Source of the DNA: Lumbricus rubellus
Taxonomy: Eukaryota; Annelida; Clitellata; Crassiclitellata; Lumbricidae
NCBI GenBank assembly: GCA_945859605.1
Contig: OX243817.1
Span: 21,484,623 to 21,548,622, forward strand
Length of the DNA stretch: 64,000 nucleotides
Direction of reading: 5' to 3'
The translations under genes were made by a program, and so were the position numbers. The notes beneath the pieces are model-generated. The model saw only the letters and a list, made by a program, of their open reading frames with translations, was not told the DNA's origin and did not search any database. Positions 35,891 to 46,316 of the stretch are shown here, in pieces. Every line of letters begins with the position of its first letter. Position 1 is the stretch's first letter.

Positions 35891-37295
35891 AACGGGGGCA
35901 AGAGAGGCATACAGTGCTACTTTTGCCCCGAGTTGGGTGCTCATAGTTACGAGGCTCTATCAGCATTATTGCGTTGCATAATTTCTTACAACTTATAGCA
36001 TTGAAAAGAACAGACATTTTTGCACCGTACAAAATAAAACTTTAACAAGTGCCACCCTAATACTGAAAGTGATCAACATATTTGTGATTCTCGTGAAAGT
36101 TGCAAATAACGCGAAAAATCGAAAAAATTATATAAAATTTTTACCATTCAACTTTTGGAAACTTTTGTCTTATGAAAACATAACACTTAATGATAGTCTA
36201 TGTTCGCACTAGGTAAAGGTTTCAGAAAATAAGTACTTACTTCGAAAGTGGGGATGCCACTCTTACCCTACCCTGCCACTTTTGCACCATTTACCCCTAA
36301 GTTTTAAAAAATATTAAAATAAACTGTTGTTGAAATGGCGCCCTCTTTGATGGAAATGGCGCTCCTAGAACTTGGCGCCTCATGCAACTGCATGCTTTGC
36401 CTATGCCTAAGGTCGGCCCTGCCTCAGTTACTGACCTTTTCTTGAAGACATTGTTTTAAATTCTTTCCATTAGCGAAAGTCCTGAGTTTAAAACAATATA
36501 GTGTAAAAAAAATAAATTCGCCGGTGCCGCGGCGCCCCCCAAAGGCTGCGGCGCCCTAGGCAACTGCCTACTTTGCCTATAGCTAGGGCCGGCCCTGTTC
36601 AGACCTCAAGATCGAAGGAACCCTTTACTTGCTCAGCGCTTGTGAATAAACTGATGCCCTGCGCCGAGTTTTCGAGAGGCGCTTTAGAAGCTTGGAAATA
36701 ACGATTACGCTGGTTGCTATGAACTCGATTGCGTTTGCGAAACAAAATGGCGTCCAAATCAGGCGAACAATGACAATGTAGGAAACCATTTGTAAACAAC
36801 ACAGACAATGGAGTTTGGCTAATCATTTATATCAACAACTCTGACGCCGGCTTTCATTGTCACACAAGCTTGCATGATTTATACACGAATGCGGCGAAGC
36901 CTATAATCAACAATTGTTGTTGACTGCATACGCAAAAGCTAGCGATGCGCTATTACACATAGTGTTGCAGTTCCATCCAATCTCGGGGTAACAATAGGGC
37001 CTATACCCAAAATCTGACTGACGGAGAATTGCTAGAAGAATCTTTTCAATTCAATAGTCATGCAAATGGGCAAACAATCAGACATCAATGCAAATGACGT
37101 TAAAACCTGCGTGCGACAGCTATTGAGCGAATGTCAACATGCATGATCTCCTCCTCATAATAAGCCTACATGCCAGTATACCTGCTCCAACCTTTATAAT
37201 TATTAGACTGGTACATCGAATCTGAAGCACTAGTAGGCCTACTGTGACACAGATCATATATTATCGTTGTGCATTTTGCAGGTCCTCAAAGTAAA

Positions 37296-37598
37296 ATGAG
37301 GCCATTCACGTTTTGCATGGTTTTCTGTTTTGCTGTTGGAATGCAAGGCGTTTCTTATGCCATAGTAATAGAAGTCCGTAAGTTCCAAGTGGCAGAAGCT
37401 CCTCCTGGATCACAACTCTGCGCCCTTGATGAACCATCCGCTTCTCTGTCCTTGAACTCCACTCTGGACTGTGCTCTCGAATGTCAACGATCCTCTTACT
37501 GTGAGAACTTCAACTACAACAATGTGAACAAAACTTGCGACATCTTCTTCAGTCGACCAAAATGCTATGGAACTTCTTCTTCGTGCATCTATTATCAG
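37296..37598 (+). CDS. Gene 4 exon 1: signal peptide plus PAN/apple-like region
   Basis: Exons 37296-37598, 37956-37980, 43527-43670 and 45694-46316 join to 364 aa. Only one ATG remains at the start: the second Met of the usual MM pair is Arg (MRPFTFCMVF). The signal peptide ends QGVSYA. All seven mature Cys are kept, including the CALECQRSSYCENFNYNN stretch. Intron 2 is about 5.5 kb and carries LINE and hAT debris. The product is a secreted fibrinogen-related protein like the others. Confidence 0.85.
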
Positions 37599-37826
37599 GT
37601 AACAATTATTTTAAACCCTTTTTACAATATCAAAGGCCGTTGCTAGTCTATGACAATCAAACAAACTTACAGGCTAACTATTGTAACTAATTTTTTGTTG
37701 TGCACATTCTCGCACACTTAGGAATATCAGGCTACTAGCCAATGTGAACGAAGGAAGGACGACTGGGTGAGTGCCATTTAACCACAAGAAATCAGATGTG
37801 CCTGGCCTCGAAAATCAGCCTTCTGT

Positions 37827-37831
37827 CGATG

Positions 37832-37863
<32 letters not shown>

Positions 37864-37919
37864 GATGATGATGGTGGTGGTGATGATGATGATGATGATA
37901 GGCTACTGGTGATGATGAT
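37827..37919 (+). repeat. (GAT)n microsatellite in intron 1 of gene 4, interrupted
   Basis: GAT array with GGT interruptions and a TAGGCTA inside it (37899-37905); homologous to the other intron-1 arrays. Confidence 0.95.
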
Positions 37920-37955
37920 TTATTGTGTCATTAATGATTGCATTTCTGTTTTCAG

Positions 37956-37980
37956 GCTCAGTCAGATCAACCTTACGCAG
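37956..37980 (+). CDS. Gene 4 exon 2: 25-nt micro-exon
   Basis: TTTTCAG before, GTAAAG after; it encodes AQSDQPYA plus one base, Thr to Ala relative to genes 2 and 3. Confidence 0.8.
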
Positions 37981-38031
37981 GTAAAGTAGTACATGTTTAT
38001 ATTCAATTCTGTTAATGACCGTAGCATAATA

Positions 38032-38370
38032 CATGGGCGCCCGCAGAAATTTTTGCAAGAGGGGGCAAAACAAGATCGTCACGGTTAAATTTTTGTATAG
38101 TAAGAGGTTAAAAATCTTAAGCTGGAAATGAAGAACATGCATGGTCATTTTTCATGCATTTTTTAACGTCAATTTTTTATTTTCACATTTTTATTATTTT
38201 TAACATGAATAGTTTCTCTAAGGCGAAAACATTTGTTTAAAAAATCAAAAAGTGGGTCTAGTAGTTGCAAAGTAGGTTCCTGAAGTAAAGCAGTTAGTCC
38301 ATAGAACGAATGAATGATCAAAGGAATGAAAAATAGGTGTATTTGTTCCAGGGGCATGCGCTTCCCCTAT
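38032..38370. mobile_element. CATGGGCGCCC-family hAT copy, right end eroded
   Basis: It starts CATGGGCGCCCGCAG and its interior matches the family, but the terminal GGGCGCCCATG on the right is missing. The same insertion point is occupied in gene 5 (56354), so it predates that duplication. Confidence 0.6.
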
Positions 38371-38499
38371 AGTTAGGCTGCTTCTATATTTTAATCGTAA
38401 TTTATGTAAGCTTATAGTTCTAAGACAGCACATGAAAGTCAATCGCAGGCACCAACTTATTCACGAGCGCTGCATCGAGTCAGAGGGCTGTTCAAAGGG

Positions 38500-38760
38500 C
38501 AGTGGCGGCGCTACGCCAAGGCACGGCAGGGCAAATGCCCTGGTAAAAAAAGCATTTGCCCTGGTCGTTGCCCTGGTCGTTGCTCTGGTCGTTGCCCTGC
38601 CAGAAATCTTTTCCTGTCAGAACTTGTTCGGGCATATTGTTGAATACTGTTCACGTCCGTCCGTTTGGAATGGCAAAAATTCCGGTAGGGAAAAATTCTG
38701 GTAAGGCAACAGCTTTGGCAGGGAAAAATTCTGTGGCTGCTTATCCACGTTGTCGAATAC
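38500..38760. mobile_element. hAT-like fragment (CAGTGGCGGCGCTACGCC end) with GCCCTGGTCGTT repeats
   Basis: The end CAGTGGCGGCGCTACGCC is followed by four or five GCCCTGGTCGTT-like tandem units. An inverted homologous copy sits at 50905-51072. The second terminus is not identifiable. Confidence 0.6.
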
Positions 38761-39412
38761 AAGCAACAGTATAGGCATAACTGTCGCTTTATTGTTTAAA
38801 AAAAAATTAAGCGAAAGTATTTGCGTAATCAATATACCTATAGACTACATAGGATCCTCGGACTAGCCAATCCTAGGCCTAATAATGTAGGATGGATGGT
38901 ATTGATTTATGGCGAGCACGGTAGCGCCAAATTATAAGCAGGGATACATGTATATACACGAAGGTATACACCTATACGCGGATATATATATATACAGCGT
39001 GTAGGCCTACGCTCACCTTAAAAAATTGGCATCGCGTACTCAGTTCCGTCATCGAGGATATGCGCGGGTATAGGCCTATAGCGCACAGGCCTACTCGCCT
39101 CACAAAGAATAAAATTTAAAAGAATTGTGAGACTTGAAATTACGTGCAGAAAATAGTCGAAGATAGCGGAAATTCTTTTGTACGGCCGTGAACGTACATG
39201 TATTAGGTCTACGGGCCAAAAAAATTCGTAAGAAATTTACCAGTAGCCTATATAATTATAGGCCTACACCCCTGCTTAAATAGGTAATGTATACGGCTAA
39301 TCAGGGTATCAGAAATTTCGATGACTAAAAAAGTCAAATTTTTAAAGTAGTTTTTTCCACGCTAGCGAGTATATACTCACCTAAGCATTTACCAGTACAC
39401 CCGATTATAGGC

Positions 39413-40079
39413 CTATGTATACGTCCGTACTACCTGGGACTAATATCGATATTAGTCCCAGTTACTACCGAGCATGCGAGTAGCCCTCTGTGCTGGTTAC
39501 TTGTATGACTGCCCTGGCTATGCCCTGGCTACAAAAAGTGGTCAGATAACTCTTTTGGCTCTTTTTGATGTCAGCTCTGCCTTTGATTCTGTAGATCACT
39601 GTCAAAGGGTAGTCAAAAAAGATCCGAGTCCGGTTGCTACAAAGGGGCAGAAGGGGCAAAGTAGCTGTCAAGTTGGGTGTAATTTAGAATTGGAGGGGAA
39701 AGATCGGATGATGAGAATAGTAGGGATATGAATTCTTCTGAACAGGTGAGATGCCAGTTTTGAATGGAAATTCCGAGGAGTGATACAACAGTAACAACAG
39801 AGTCCATTTTAACAATCAACTTCTTGCGTATCTAGATAGGAACGGGTTGCTCTCTCCCCTGCAATCGGGTTTTCGGAGAAACCATTCTACATATCCAAGC
39901 ATATGTTCACTGTCGTGCATGCTCGGTAGTAACTGGGACTAATATCGATATTAGTCCCAGGTCGTCGTCGTCGTCGGTGCCTTATTCGTTCCAAACTTTG
40001 GCGGCACAAAGGACGATTTGTCTCCATGCATGCTGTGCTGCTCGAATCGCCTGCTCCAGGTAGTACGGACATATACATG
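39413..40079. repeat. Compound inverted repeat with two 28-bp perfect palindromes
   Basis: A perfect palindrome centred on ATCGAT, with outer arms CTGGGACTAAT / ATTAGTCCCAG, occurs at 39434-39461 and again at 39933-39960. The flanks GTTACTACCGAGCATGC (39461 on) and GCATGCTCGGTAGTAAC (before 39933) extend the inverted match. A further arm at 39413-39440 is complementary to 40052-40079. All lie within rearranged LINE sequence. Confidence 0.85.
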
Positions 40080-41355
40080 GGCCTGTTGGTCCGCCTCCTG
40101 TCTGACTTCTATGGCGCCATGGACTGTGGTCAGATAACTCTTTTGGCTCTTTTTGATGTCAGCTCTGCCTTTGATTCTGTAGATCATTCGATCCTTCTTC
40201 AGCGCCTTTCTGTCTCTTTTGGGCTCACTGAGAAGCCCCTAGAATGGGTATACGCTCTTTTCTTGCTGACCGCACAAACTGTGTGATATCTGGCTCAACT
40301 AGGTCTCGCTGGGTCCTTGCCCTTTTTGGCGTGCCCCAGGGATCAGTTCTGGGCCCTTTACTTTACATTCTTTACACGTCAGATGTCAGTTCCCTACTGC
40401 GGGCATGCGGACTCCTACATAAGCTATATGCTGACGACATCCAAGCATATGTTCACTGTCGTGCATCAGATGCGCTTTACTATGTTGGGCTGATGTGCTC
40501 TGCCATTGATTCCCTTTCTGGCTGGATGGCTTCTAATCGCTTGCTGTTAAATCCATCTTAAACCCAATTCATTTGGCTTGGCGGTTGCAGACAATTGGCT
40601 GGCCTAGACCTGCACCTTTTGGCTCAGACTTTCCCCCATATTGCATTATCTCTCATACAGTCCGTGATCTTGGAGTGACACTTGACCAAGAACTTAGTCT
40701 CTCACAGCATGTTAACCTAGTAACGCGAAGCTGCTATTACCAGCTCCGCCAGTTGCGTGTTGTCCTGCGGTCTCTATCTCATGATGCCGCTGTGGTCCTT
40801 GTTCACGCCTTCGTAACCAGCAGAATTGATCATTGCTGCTCAGTTCTTGTTGGTCACCCATCTAGTTTAATAGGGCGTCTTGACCGGGTCATGCCCTCTG
40901 CTGCTCGGCTTATTGGTCATATTCCAAAATTTTCTCCGATCTCTGCTTACATGCGTGATGTTTTGAACTAGCTTCCTGTCTCGCAGTGCATCTCGTACAG
41001 AATAGCAGCACTTGTCTGGCGGTGCCTCACTGGTTGTGCTCGGTCCTACATATCTGATCTCTGTCGCCCTGTCTCCGACTTAGCCTCCCGTCGAGCTTTA
41101 CGCTCTTCGGCCAATGGGTAGCTGCTGGTCCATCGAACCCGCTCTGCTACCAGGCAGCGTAGAGCCTTCTCGGTTGTTGGCCCGTCCACATGGAATGGGC
41201 TCCCGCTTGCGCTACGCTCACTACCTCGGAATAATTTGCCTGCCTTCTACCAGTTACTTAAGATCTATCTTTTTAGCCGTAGCTGGGCTGGGAGCGCCTC
41301 TGAGTAGACTTCTTGAAGAGGCGCTATATAAGTTTTCGGAATGAATGAATGAATA
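39473..41355 (+). mobile_element. CR1/L2-like LINE with reverse transcriptase, rearranged and inactive
   Basis: Reverse transcriptase motifs are clear: LLALFDVSSAFDSVDH (40140s), GVPQGSVLGPLLYILYTSDV, then LYADDIQAYVH (the YADD catalytic box), SGWMASNRLLLNPS, then SHTVRDLGVTLDQELSLSQH and PKFSPISAYMRDVL. Frames shift near 40260, a stop follows at 40561, and the element ends with the GGGAGCGCCTCTGAGTAG tail and GAAT repeats. The 5' part is scrambled: the LFDVSSAFDSVDH segment occurs twice (39541-39600 and 40128-40188). The family is CR1/L2 group; a finer name would be a guess. Confidence 0.88.
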
Positions 41356-41616
41356 ACAGTTTGTCATCTGTAGATTCTGCTTTAACCGCAAAATTGACAA
41401 AAGTCTGGCTATTGCAGACTTAATTTTATACATAGGCCTACAAAAGCATGAACGTCGGCGAATAAGCAGGTCTCCCGGACGCAATTTGCAGTTTGTGTAA
41501 GAAAATTAAAAAAATTTGCATTAATGTAATTTATTGATCATTTGTGCAGCATAGCGAAAGGTTGTAATGCAACGAGATTTCAATCAAGTGGGCTATAGCC
41601 TAATCAATACTATTTG

Positions 41617-41890
41617 CATGGGCGCCTGCGGGAGACGTAAAACCTAATGGTCAATGGTCATGGTTACAATATTTTAATGCAAGGCAGAAAATTAAAGGCA
41701 TGTTTACTTTTTATAGGTTTCAAAACGCAGATTTGCTAGTTTTAATTTGTCCATCATTAGTTTAATTAATTCTCTAATGCGAATAAATCTGTTAAAACTC
41801 AGAAGTAGTAGGCCTAGTTAAAAAAAATAGGTGTCTATTTTTCAGGAGGCATGTGCTCCTCTTGCGGTCATAATTATGCGGGCGCCCATG
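41617..41890. mobile_element. CATGGGCGCC-family hAT-like copy
   Basis: Starts CATGGGCGCCTGCGGG and ends GCGGGCGCCCATG; no TSD is visible. A partial homologue is at 56640-56785. Confidence 0.6.
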
Positions 41891-42537
41891 ATCGTACATA
41901 GACTTATTACATTGCTTCTAAGCTTTGAATGGAGCGCCTCCTTTAAGTGAACGGTTGAGAAGCGCTCCCAACGGGCACGACGCAATAAGAAGAATTAATT
42001 TTAGAGGAAGCGAAAGAAGAAGAGAGGCTACTAGATCCAGTTGCAGAGCGAGCATAAAGAGACAGCGCATTCCAAAGATAGGGGACCATTATTGCAGCAA
42101 AAGGCGTTTCTGTTCCATAACAGTTCTATAGGCGGTGAAACCAGAAGATCAAGTCTATTAGAAGAGCGATGATGACGCTGCGAGGAAGTTTCGTAAGGCC
42201 AAATATTTTGTCACCTAAGTGTTTTTGGATATGACCATAGGCGTAGGAGATGGGGATCCAGAAAGAGGGGGCAAATGGTAAGGCGGGTGTCGTCAGGGTC
42301 GGGAATTGGAAGATATAGATAATTTTAAAAAAGTGTGGGGTATAAATTCTTGAAATGGCGAGACATCCTTAAATGAGTGGAAAGCCCGAGGATGATGAAA
42401 AAAGGAACCTGAGCAATATGATGTTGCATGATTGGCAATGATGGCGAAGGACCTGAAAAAGTGAGAAATTCAGGTGGAAGATCGTTCCTGATACGTAGTG
42501 CAGTGCTTTATTGCTGAACATATATAAGACTGGCCTC

Positions 42538-42584
42538 GCTCCATTTTTAATGCATGCCTGAACTGAAATGGTATATATACCCCG

Positions 42585-42622
<38 letters not shown>

Positions 42623-42676
42623 ATATATTATATATATATACCATTTCAATTGAGGTAGGCATCAAAAATGGAGTGA
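42538..42676. repeat. Inverted duplication around a (TA)n tract
   Basis: The left arm (42538-42580, CTCCATTTTTAATGCATGCC then TGAACTGAAATGG) is complementary to the right arm (42631-42676, CCATTTCAATTGAGGTAGGC then ATCAAAAATGGAG) across an AT microsatellite. Gene 5's intron (56786-56855) has only the right arm, so the left arm is the newcomer. Confidence 0.8.
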
Positions 42677-43140
42677 ACCCTGTGATAGTCGTCTGGCAAA
42701 AATCCACCTAAAAATTAAGGTTCAATGCATATCTATAGGACCGGTTGACCGCCTAAAAAATTTTAATTAATAATATTATCGGCACTGATAACAGTTCGAC
42801 ATAAAGTTGTGCGAACTGTCCGCTACAGTGAATTAATAAAAGGATTTGCCCAACAGAAAGCAAAGAAAAGATCCTCTCCCTTGAGGAAGATGCAGCATCG
42901 CACATAATAGCATAAAATTATTCACTTACAGGTGCAGCTGTATCTTTAAATTTTATTTGATCTATTGTTAGCAATCACGAGACTAGAATGTTTAGCATTG
43001 AAAGAGAATTCTTTTCTTGTATCGTGCGGGCCCATCACAGTATATTTTTTTTCTGGGCCCGAAATATTAGAAGTTCAACACAGATCAGTTTTACAAGATT
43101 GTATTGCATGAGACAACACTTAGGGATGTTATGTCTAGGG

Positions 43141-43520
43141 CAGTGGTTCTTAACCTTTTCAAAGGAGCCGAACCCCAAGAGAAATCCATGACCACTCACC
43201 GAACCCCTCAAGTTTGAGCAATAATTTGTTAACTAATGAGAACAACAGGAAAAAAAATTGTAGGCCTACCAAAATGTGATACAACATTAATACATTCAAT
43301 ACATGAACTATACTAACAGTTAACTAACCGTACCAACACTACCAATTGCATCTTAATATGTGTCTTTTGTTGTTGCCGTTTGGAAACAATAGCAAATGAT
43401 TTTTCACTCACACACACTGACCCTGAATATGTATAATAATTTCAGAGGACCTCTGCCGAACCCCTGGCAAAGGCTCACCGAACCCCTCGGGTTCGGTCGA
43501 ACACTGGCTAACAAACACTG
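43141..43520. mobile_element. hAT-type element inserted on the splice acceptor of gene 4 exon 3
   Basis: Starts CAGTGGTTCTTAACC and ends AACAAACACTG, with a perfect 8-bp TSD GTCTAGGG (43133-43140, 43521-43528). The CAGTGGTTCT start is typical of hAT elements. The empty site is in gene 5 (57322-57329, GTCTAGGG). The TSD duplicates the AG acceptor, leaving a complete AG|GG at the exon. Confidence 0.9.
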
Positions 43521-43526
43521 GTCTAG

Positions 43527-43670
43527 GGATTCCTGCCGAGGACTGTTCTTTACCGTTCACTTATGAAGGTCGTCTATATAACGATTGTGCTGCGAACCTA
43601 ACTGGTGACGGATTCAATGCCTGTCTGGTTGTCAATAGAAGCGTAGCATCCTGCATGAGCAAGTTATCAG
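43527..43670 (+). CDS. Gene 4 exon 3: FN2-like exon, one Cys lost
   Basis: The exon is 144 nt, phase 1/1, donor TCAG|GTGAATC. It encodes IPAEDCSLPFTYEGRLYND, then CAANLTGDGFNACLVVN and ASCMSKLS. The third Cys of this module (GDGC in gene 5) is Phe here, leaving four. The acceptor AG comes from the TSD of the hAT just upstream, while the pyrimidine tract has been replaced by element sequence; splicing efficiency is therefore uncertain. Confidence 0.75.
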
Positions 43671-44082
43671 GTGAATCACATTATACGTAGACAATCTGTG
43701 AAGAGAACGCTCAAATAGCATAACACAGAACTTTATTTAGGGGAAGTTAACTATCCATGAAAAAAACAGTCGCTTGCAACATGACCAATGATATTGATCT
43801 TCCTCTCTCAGATACAATGATATGTTGCTACACGGGAAACAGGGATCTGAGAGTGTTTAATCTGAACAGGGATGCTTTCATATTGACATTTATAACGTGA
43901 ACATTTACAATTTCACATTGCCGTTTTACATTAGCATTACCGAGCCATAAGATAGTTTGAACAGTGGCCCTACAGTAATTAATCGTGCTGCAAACAAAGG
44001 CGTTAACCAGGGCAAGTTGACCTAAGTCACTGGATGAAAGTGATGAAATTGTTCCTAAAGCCAAAACTACAGTACTAACAGT

Positions 44083-44542
44083 GCCGGTGTCGCGAAAAGG
44101 ATTATCCCCCCAGAAAGCTATCCGGAGGGATGAATTAGTCTATCCCCCCGGATGGAATTAACCGGTCTAGACTATCCGGGGGGATAAACCATTCTATCCC
44201 ATTTTTGAAAAATGCGTATAATTGAAAAATGTATTCTCTAATCAAAATTTAAAGTGACTCTAATTGTTTTATGTGTCCTAAGCAATGTTCAGAGAAAGGC
44301 AACTCGAAATTATTTAGTGACTCTAAATGTTTTTAAGTGTTTCAAAAGTTTTGAGTGCTCTAAAACCAAAGCAAAAAATATAAAAAAAAAATAAACATAC
44401 CCGTTAGTGTCATTGGTCAAATCAAAGCAGATGAAAATTAATTTGCAAAAAATAAATTCACGCGGAAGTGGCTTTTTCGAGTTTTCCTCATTTGGGGGGA
44501 TACGATTAATACGGGGGATACTCTATTTCGTGACACCGGCGC
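44083..44542. mobile_element. Inverted-repeat element with ATCCCCC motifs in intron 3 of gene 4
   Basis: Left GTGCCGGTGTCGCGAAA and right end complementary to GCGCCGGTGTCACGAAA. GGATTATCCCCCC, TATCCCCCCGGATGG and GGGGGGATACGATTAATACG repeat inside. The wider insertion 44078-45523 is absent from gene 5's intron and may itself be an older hAT (near-TSD AGTACTAA/AGTATTAA); its second half holds GAGCTGTCATCT repeats like the elements at 9172 and 22450. Confidence 0.55.
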
Positions 44543-45693
44543 TAGGGCACATGAGGCCCCCAAAAAATAAAACTTGGGGGTTTCATACATTGAGCTGTCA
44601 TCTCAGCAAAATTTCGCATAATATAGGCCTAAGTGCTGAAAGACATGTGTAAGACTTCAATAAATGTCCCCTCCCAATTGTTAAATTCTTTGGAATTTCC
44701 ACGCTGTAATTGTTTAATTTTAAGCTGTCATCTTTACAAAATTGCTCATTTTTTATTGCTGTTAGTCGTGGATTACTACTTCAGAGTGTCCCCTCTTCAT
44801 TGTTTAAATTTGTCCGATTTGCCAACTTTATTGGTAGGCTGTCATCTTAAAAAATGATTATTATTGATGGACAGTGGATGACACTTATGAAATATTTCTG
44901 AAACATTGGGGATACAAGGACTGCGTTCCAACCACAATTTGTGGGCCATGCTCCTGTCCACACCTTCAAGTCTCTCCTTTGGTTGCGTAATATTATTTTG
45001 TATGCTTTGTGTTAAAACATAATTCGGTGCGTGGTTTCAGGAATGAACCATCATGAAAGGTATACTTACCAACTACATTTGAGACCCCTTGTAAACTTGA
45101 GATCAGACACATACCAAGGACATCTGGAACCCTACACAGGGTTTAATGTTTGGGCCTAACGCAGGTTTTATTTTGGAACCTCATCCAATTAGCAATAACA
45201 ATAAGTTACAATTTATAAATGTTGTGTTTGAGAAAGTGGACGAAACTGCTTGAGTTACAGTTAGTTTAAATGGCTTTACTTACGCCCAAAATCAGTATGG
45301 CCGGTATGATGTTTGCATTAGGTCTGCTATGGCAGTGCCATATGGTTAGTTGAGGCATGAACCAGACCCGGATCTGAAGCCTTAAATAAATGCACCGGCT
45401 TAAGAAATATACAGTCACACATACATTGTAGGCATAAGGGCCAGATAAATTTGGGGGGCCCCTGGGGCCCTTCTAACTCGTAGCCCCCAGCAGGGGGTAC
45501 GCCGGGTGCTAGCGCCGATATTGAGTATTAAGTAACCATTTCAGTGGTCATGTAGGCTACATGAATCGGGCCAAATTTAGTGGCCAATATTCAATAAATA
45601 TACATAATACATTTTTAACAACTACAATGTACAGTTCCATGTTTCTGGCAAAATATATCGCAGTTTGTTTTCATTATGCCAAACATTTATCAG

Positions 45694-46316
45694 ACAACAA
45701 TCTGACGACATCTGTCACGATCAACGTAACAATCCCGACCTTCAACACATCTTCTCCACTGATGTCCATCAACAACTGGATCGTCATCCAGCAGAGGGTA
45801 GACGGCAGTTTAGATTTCAACCAGTCATGGTCGGTTTACAAAGCAGGCTTCGGGGACATCAACACGAACTTCTGGCTTGGCCTTGAGAAGATGCACCAGC
45901 TGACAATCAACGCCCACTACCGTCTACGCATCGAAATGCAATCCGTGGAAGATGACCAATGGTTTTCAGCTGAATACGATTCATTCTTCATAACATCCGA
46001 GTCACTTGGTTACGCGTTGAACGTGTCTGGCTACGTGGGAGATGCAGGAGACGCCCTCAACAACATGAACGATTCTGGAGTGGCCTATCAGAACGGAATG
46101 AAATTTTCTACTCTAGACATGGACAATGACATGTATAATTCTGGTGGTTGCACTGCCATGTATCCTAGCGGTTTTTGGATGAACAATTGTTGCTTTCACA
46201 CATGTCTGAATTGCAAATATAATTCTGTCAGTTTCAGCTGGATGAGTCTGTTGGACTCTGGATTGGTCACTTCGACACAACTGCAGTTGAGTCGAATGAT
46301 GATCAAAGCCGCTTAG
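45694..46316 (+). CDS. Gene 4 exon 4: fibrinogen C-terminal domain
   Basis: Acceptor TTTATCAG, start AC-AAC-AAT, stop TAG at 46314-46316; 207 codons plus the split Asp. It is complete: NNWIVIQQRVDGSLDFNQSW, YKAGFGDINTNFWLGLEK, WFSAEYDSFFITSES, GYVGDAGDALNN, KFSTLDMDNDM, SGFWMNNCCFHTCLNCKY and SRMMIKAA. Genes 4 and 5 form a subtype: WMN for WFN, an FHT insertion between the Cys, and the C-terminal NSVSFSWMSLLDSG. The reading frame upstream of the acceptor stays open, which could mislead an intronless prediction. Confidence 0.93.

Larger units (their letters stand above)
33181..36298. mobile_element. Nested DNA element with G-run ends at a TA site
   Basis: The left end is TA then GGGGAGGTGGGGGCAAGAG followed by TGGCA; the right end is the complement of GGGGTAAATGGTGCAAAAG followed by TGGCA, then TA. 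The GCAAGAGTGGCA / TGCCACTCTTACC motif recurs inside both arms (33355-33440, 35768-35935). Possible superfamily is PIF/Harbinger- or ISL2EU-like; unproven. Confidence 0.5.
32686..36597. mobile_element. 3.9-kb hAT-type element with nested insertions
   Basis: Starts CAGGGCCGGCCTTAG and ends CTAGGGCCGGCCCTG, flanked by a perfect 8-bp TSD TTCAGACC (32678-32685, 36598-36605). The empty site survives near 50402 (CCTTCAGATCTCAAGATCG). TTGGCGCC repeats mark both subterminal regions. It contains a second DNA element (33181-36298) and inside that a LINE fragment (34655-35365). No hAT transposase is recognised. Confidence 0.87.
29690..37295 (+). other. Upstream module of gene 4, split by two large insertions
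   Basis: Paralogous segments are 29690-30375, 32520-32685 and 36598-37295; the rest is insertion DNA (30391-32517 and 32686-36597). The promoter-like TTTATAATTATTAGACTGG lies near 37192. No host gene is seen; most open frames are LINE or repeat derived. Confidence 0.6.

Noticed and set aside
45561..45693. Extension of the gene 4 fibrinogen frame upstream to an ATG at 45561
   Set aside because: The frame stays open through the acceptor TTTATCAG by chance; exon homology and phase closure with exon 3 place the exon start at 45694. Other copies have stops here.
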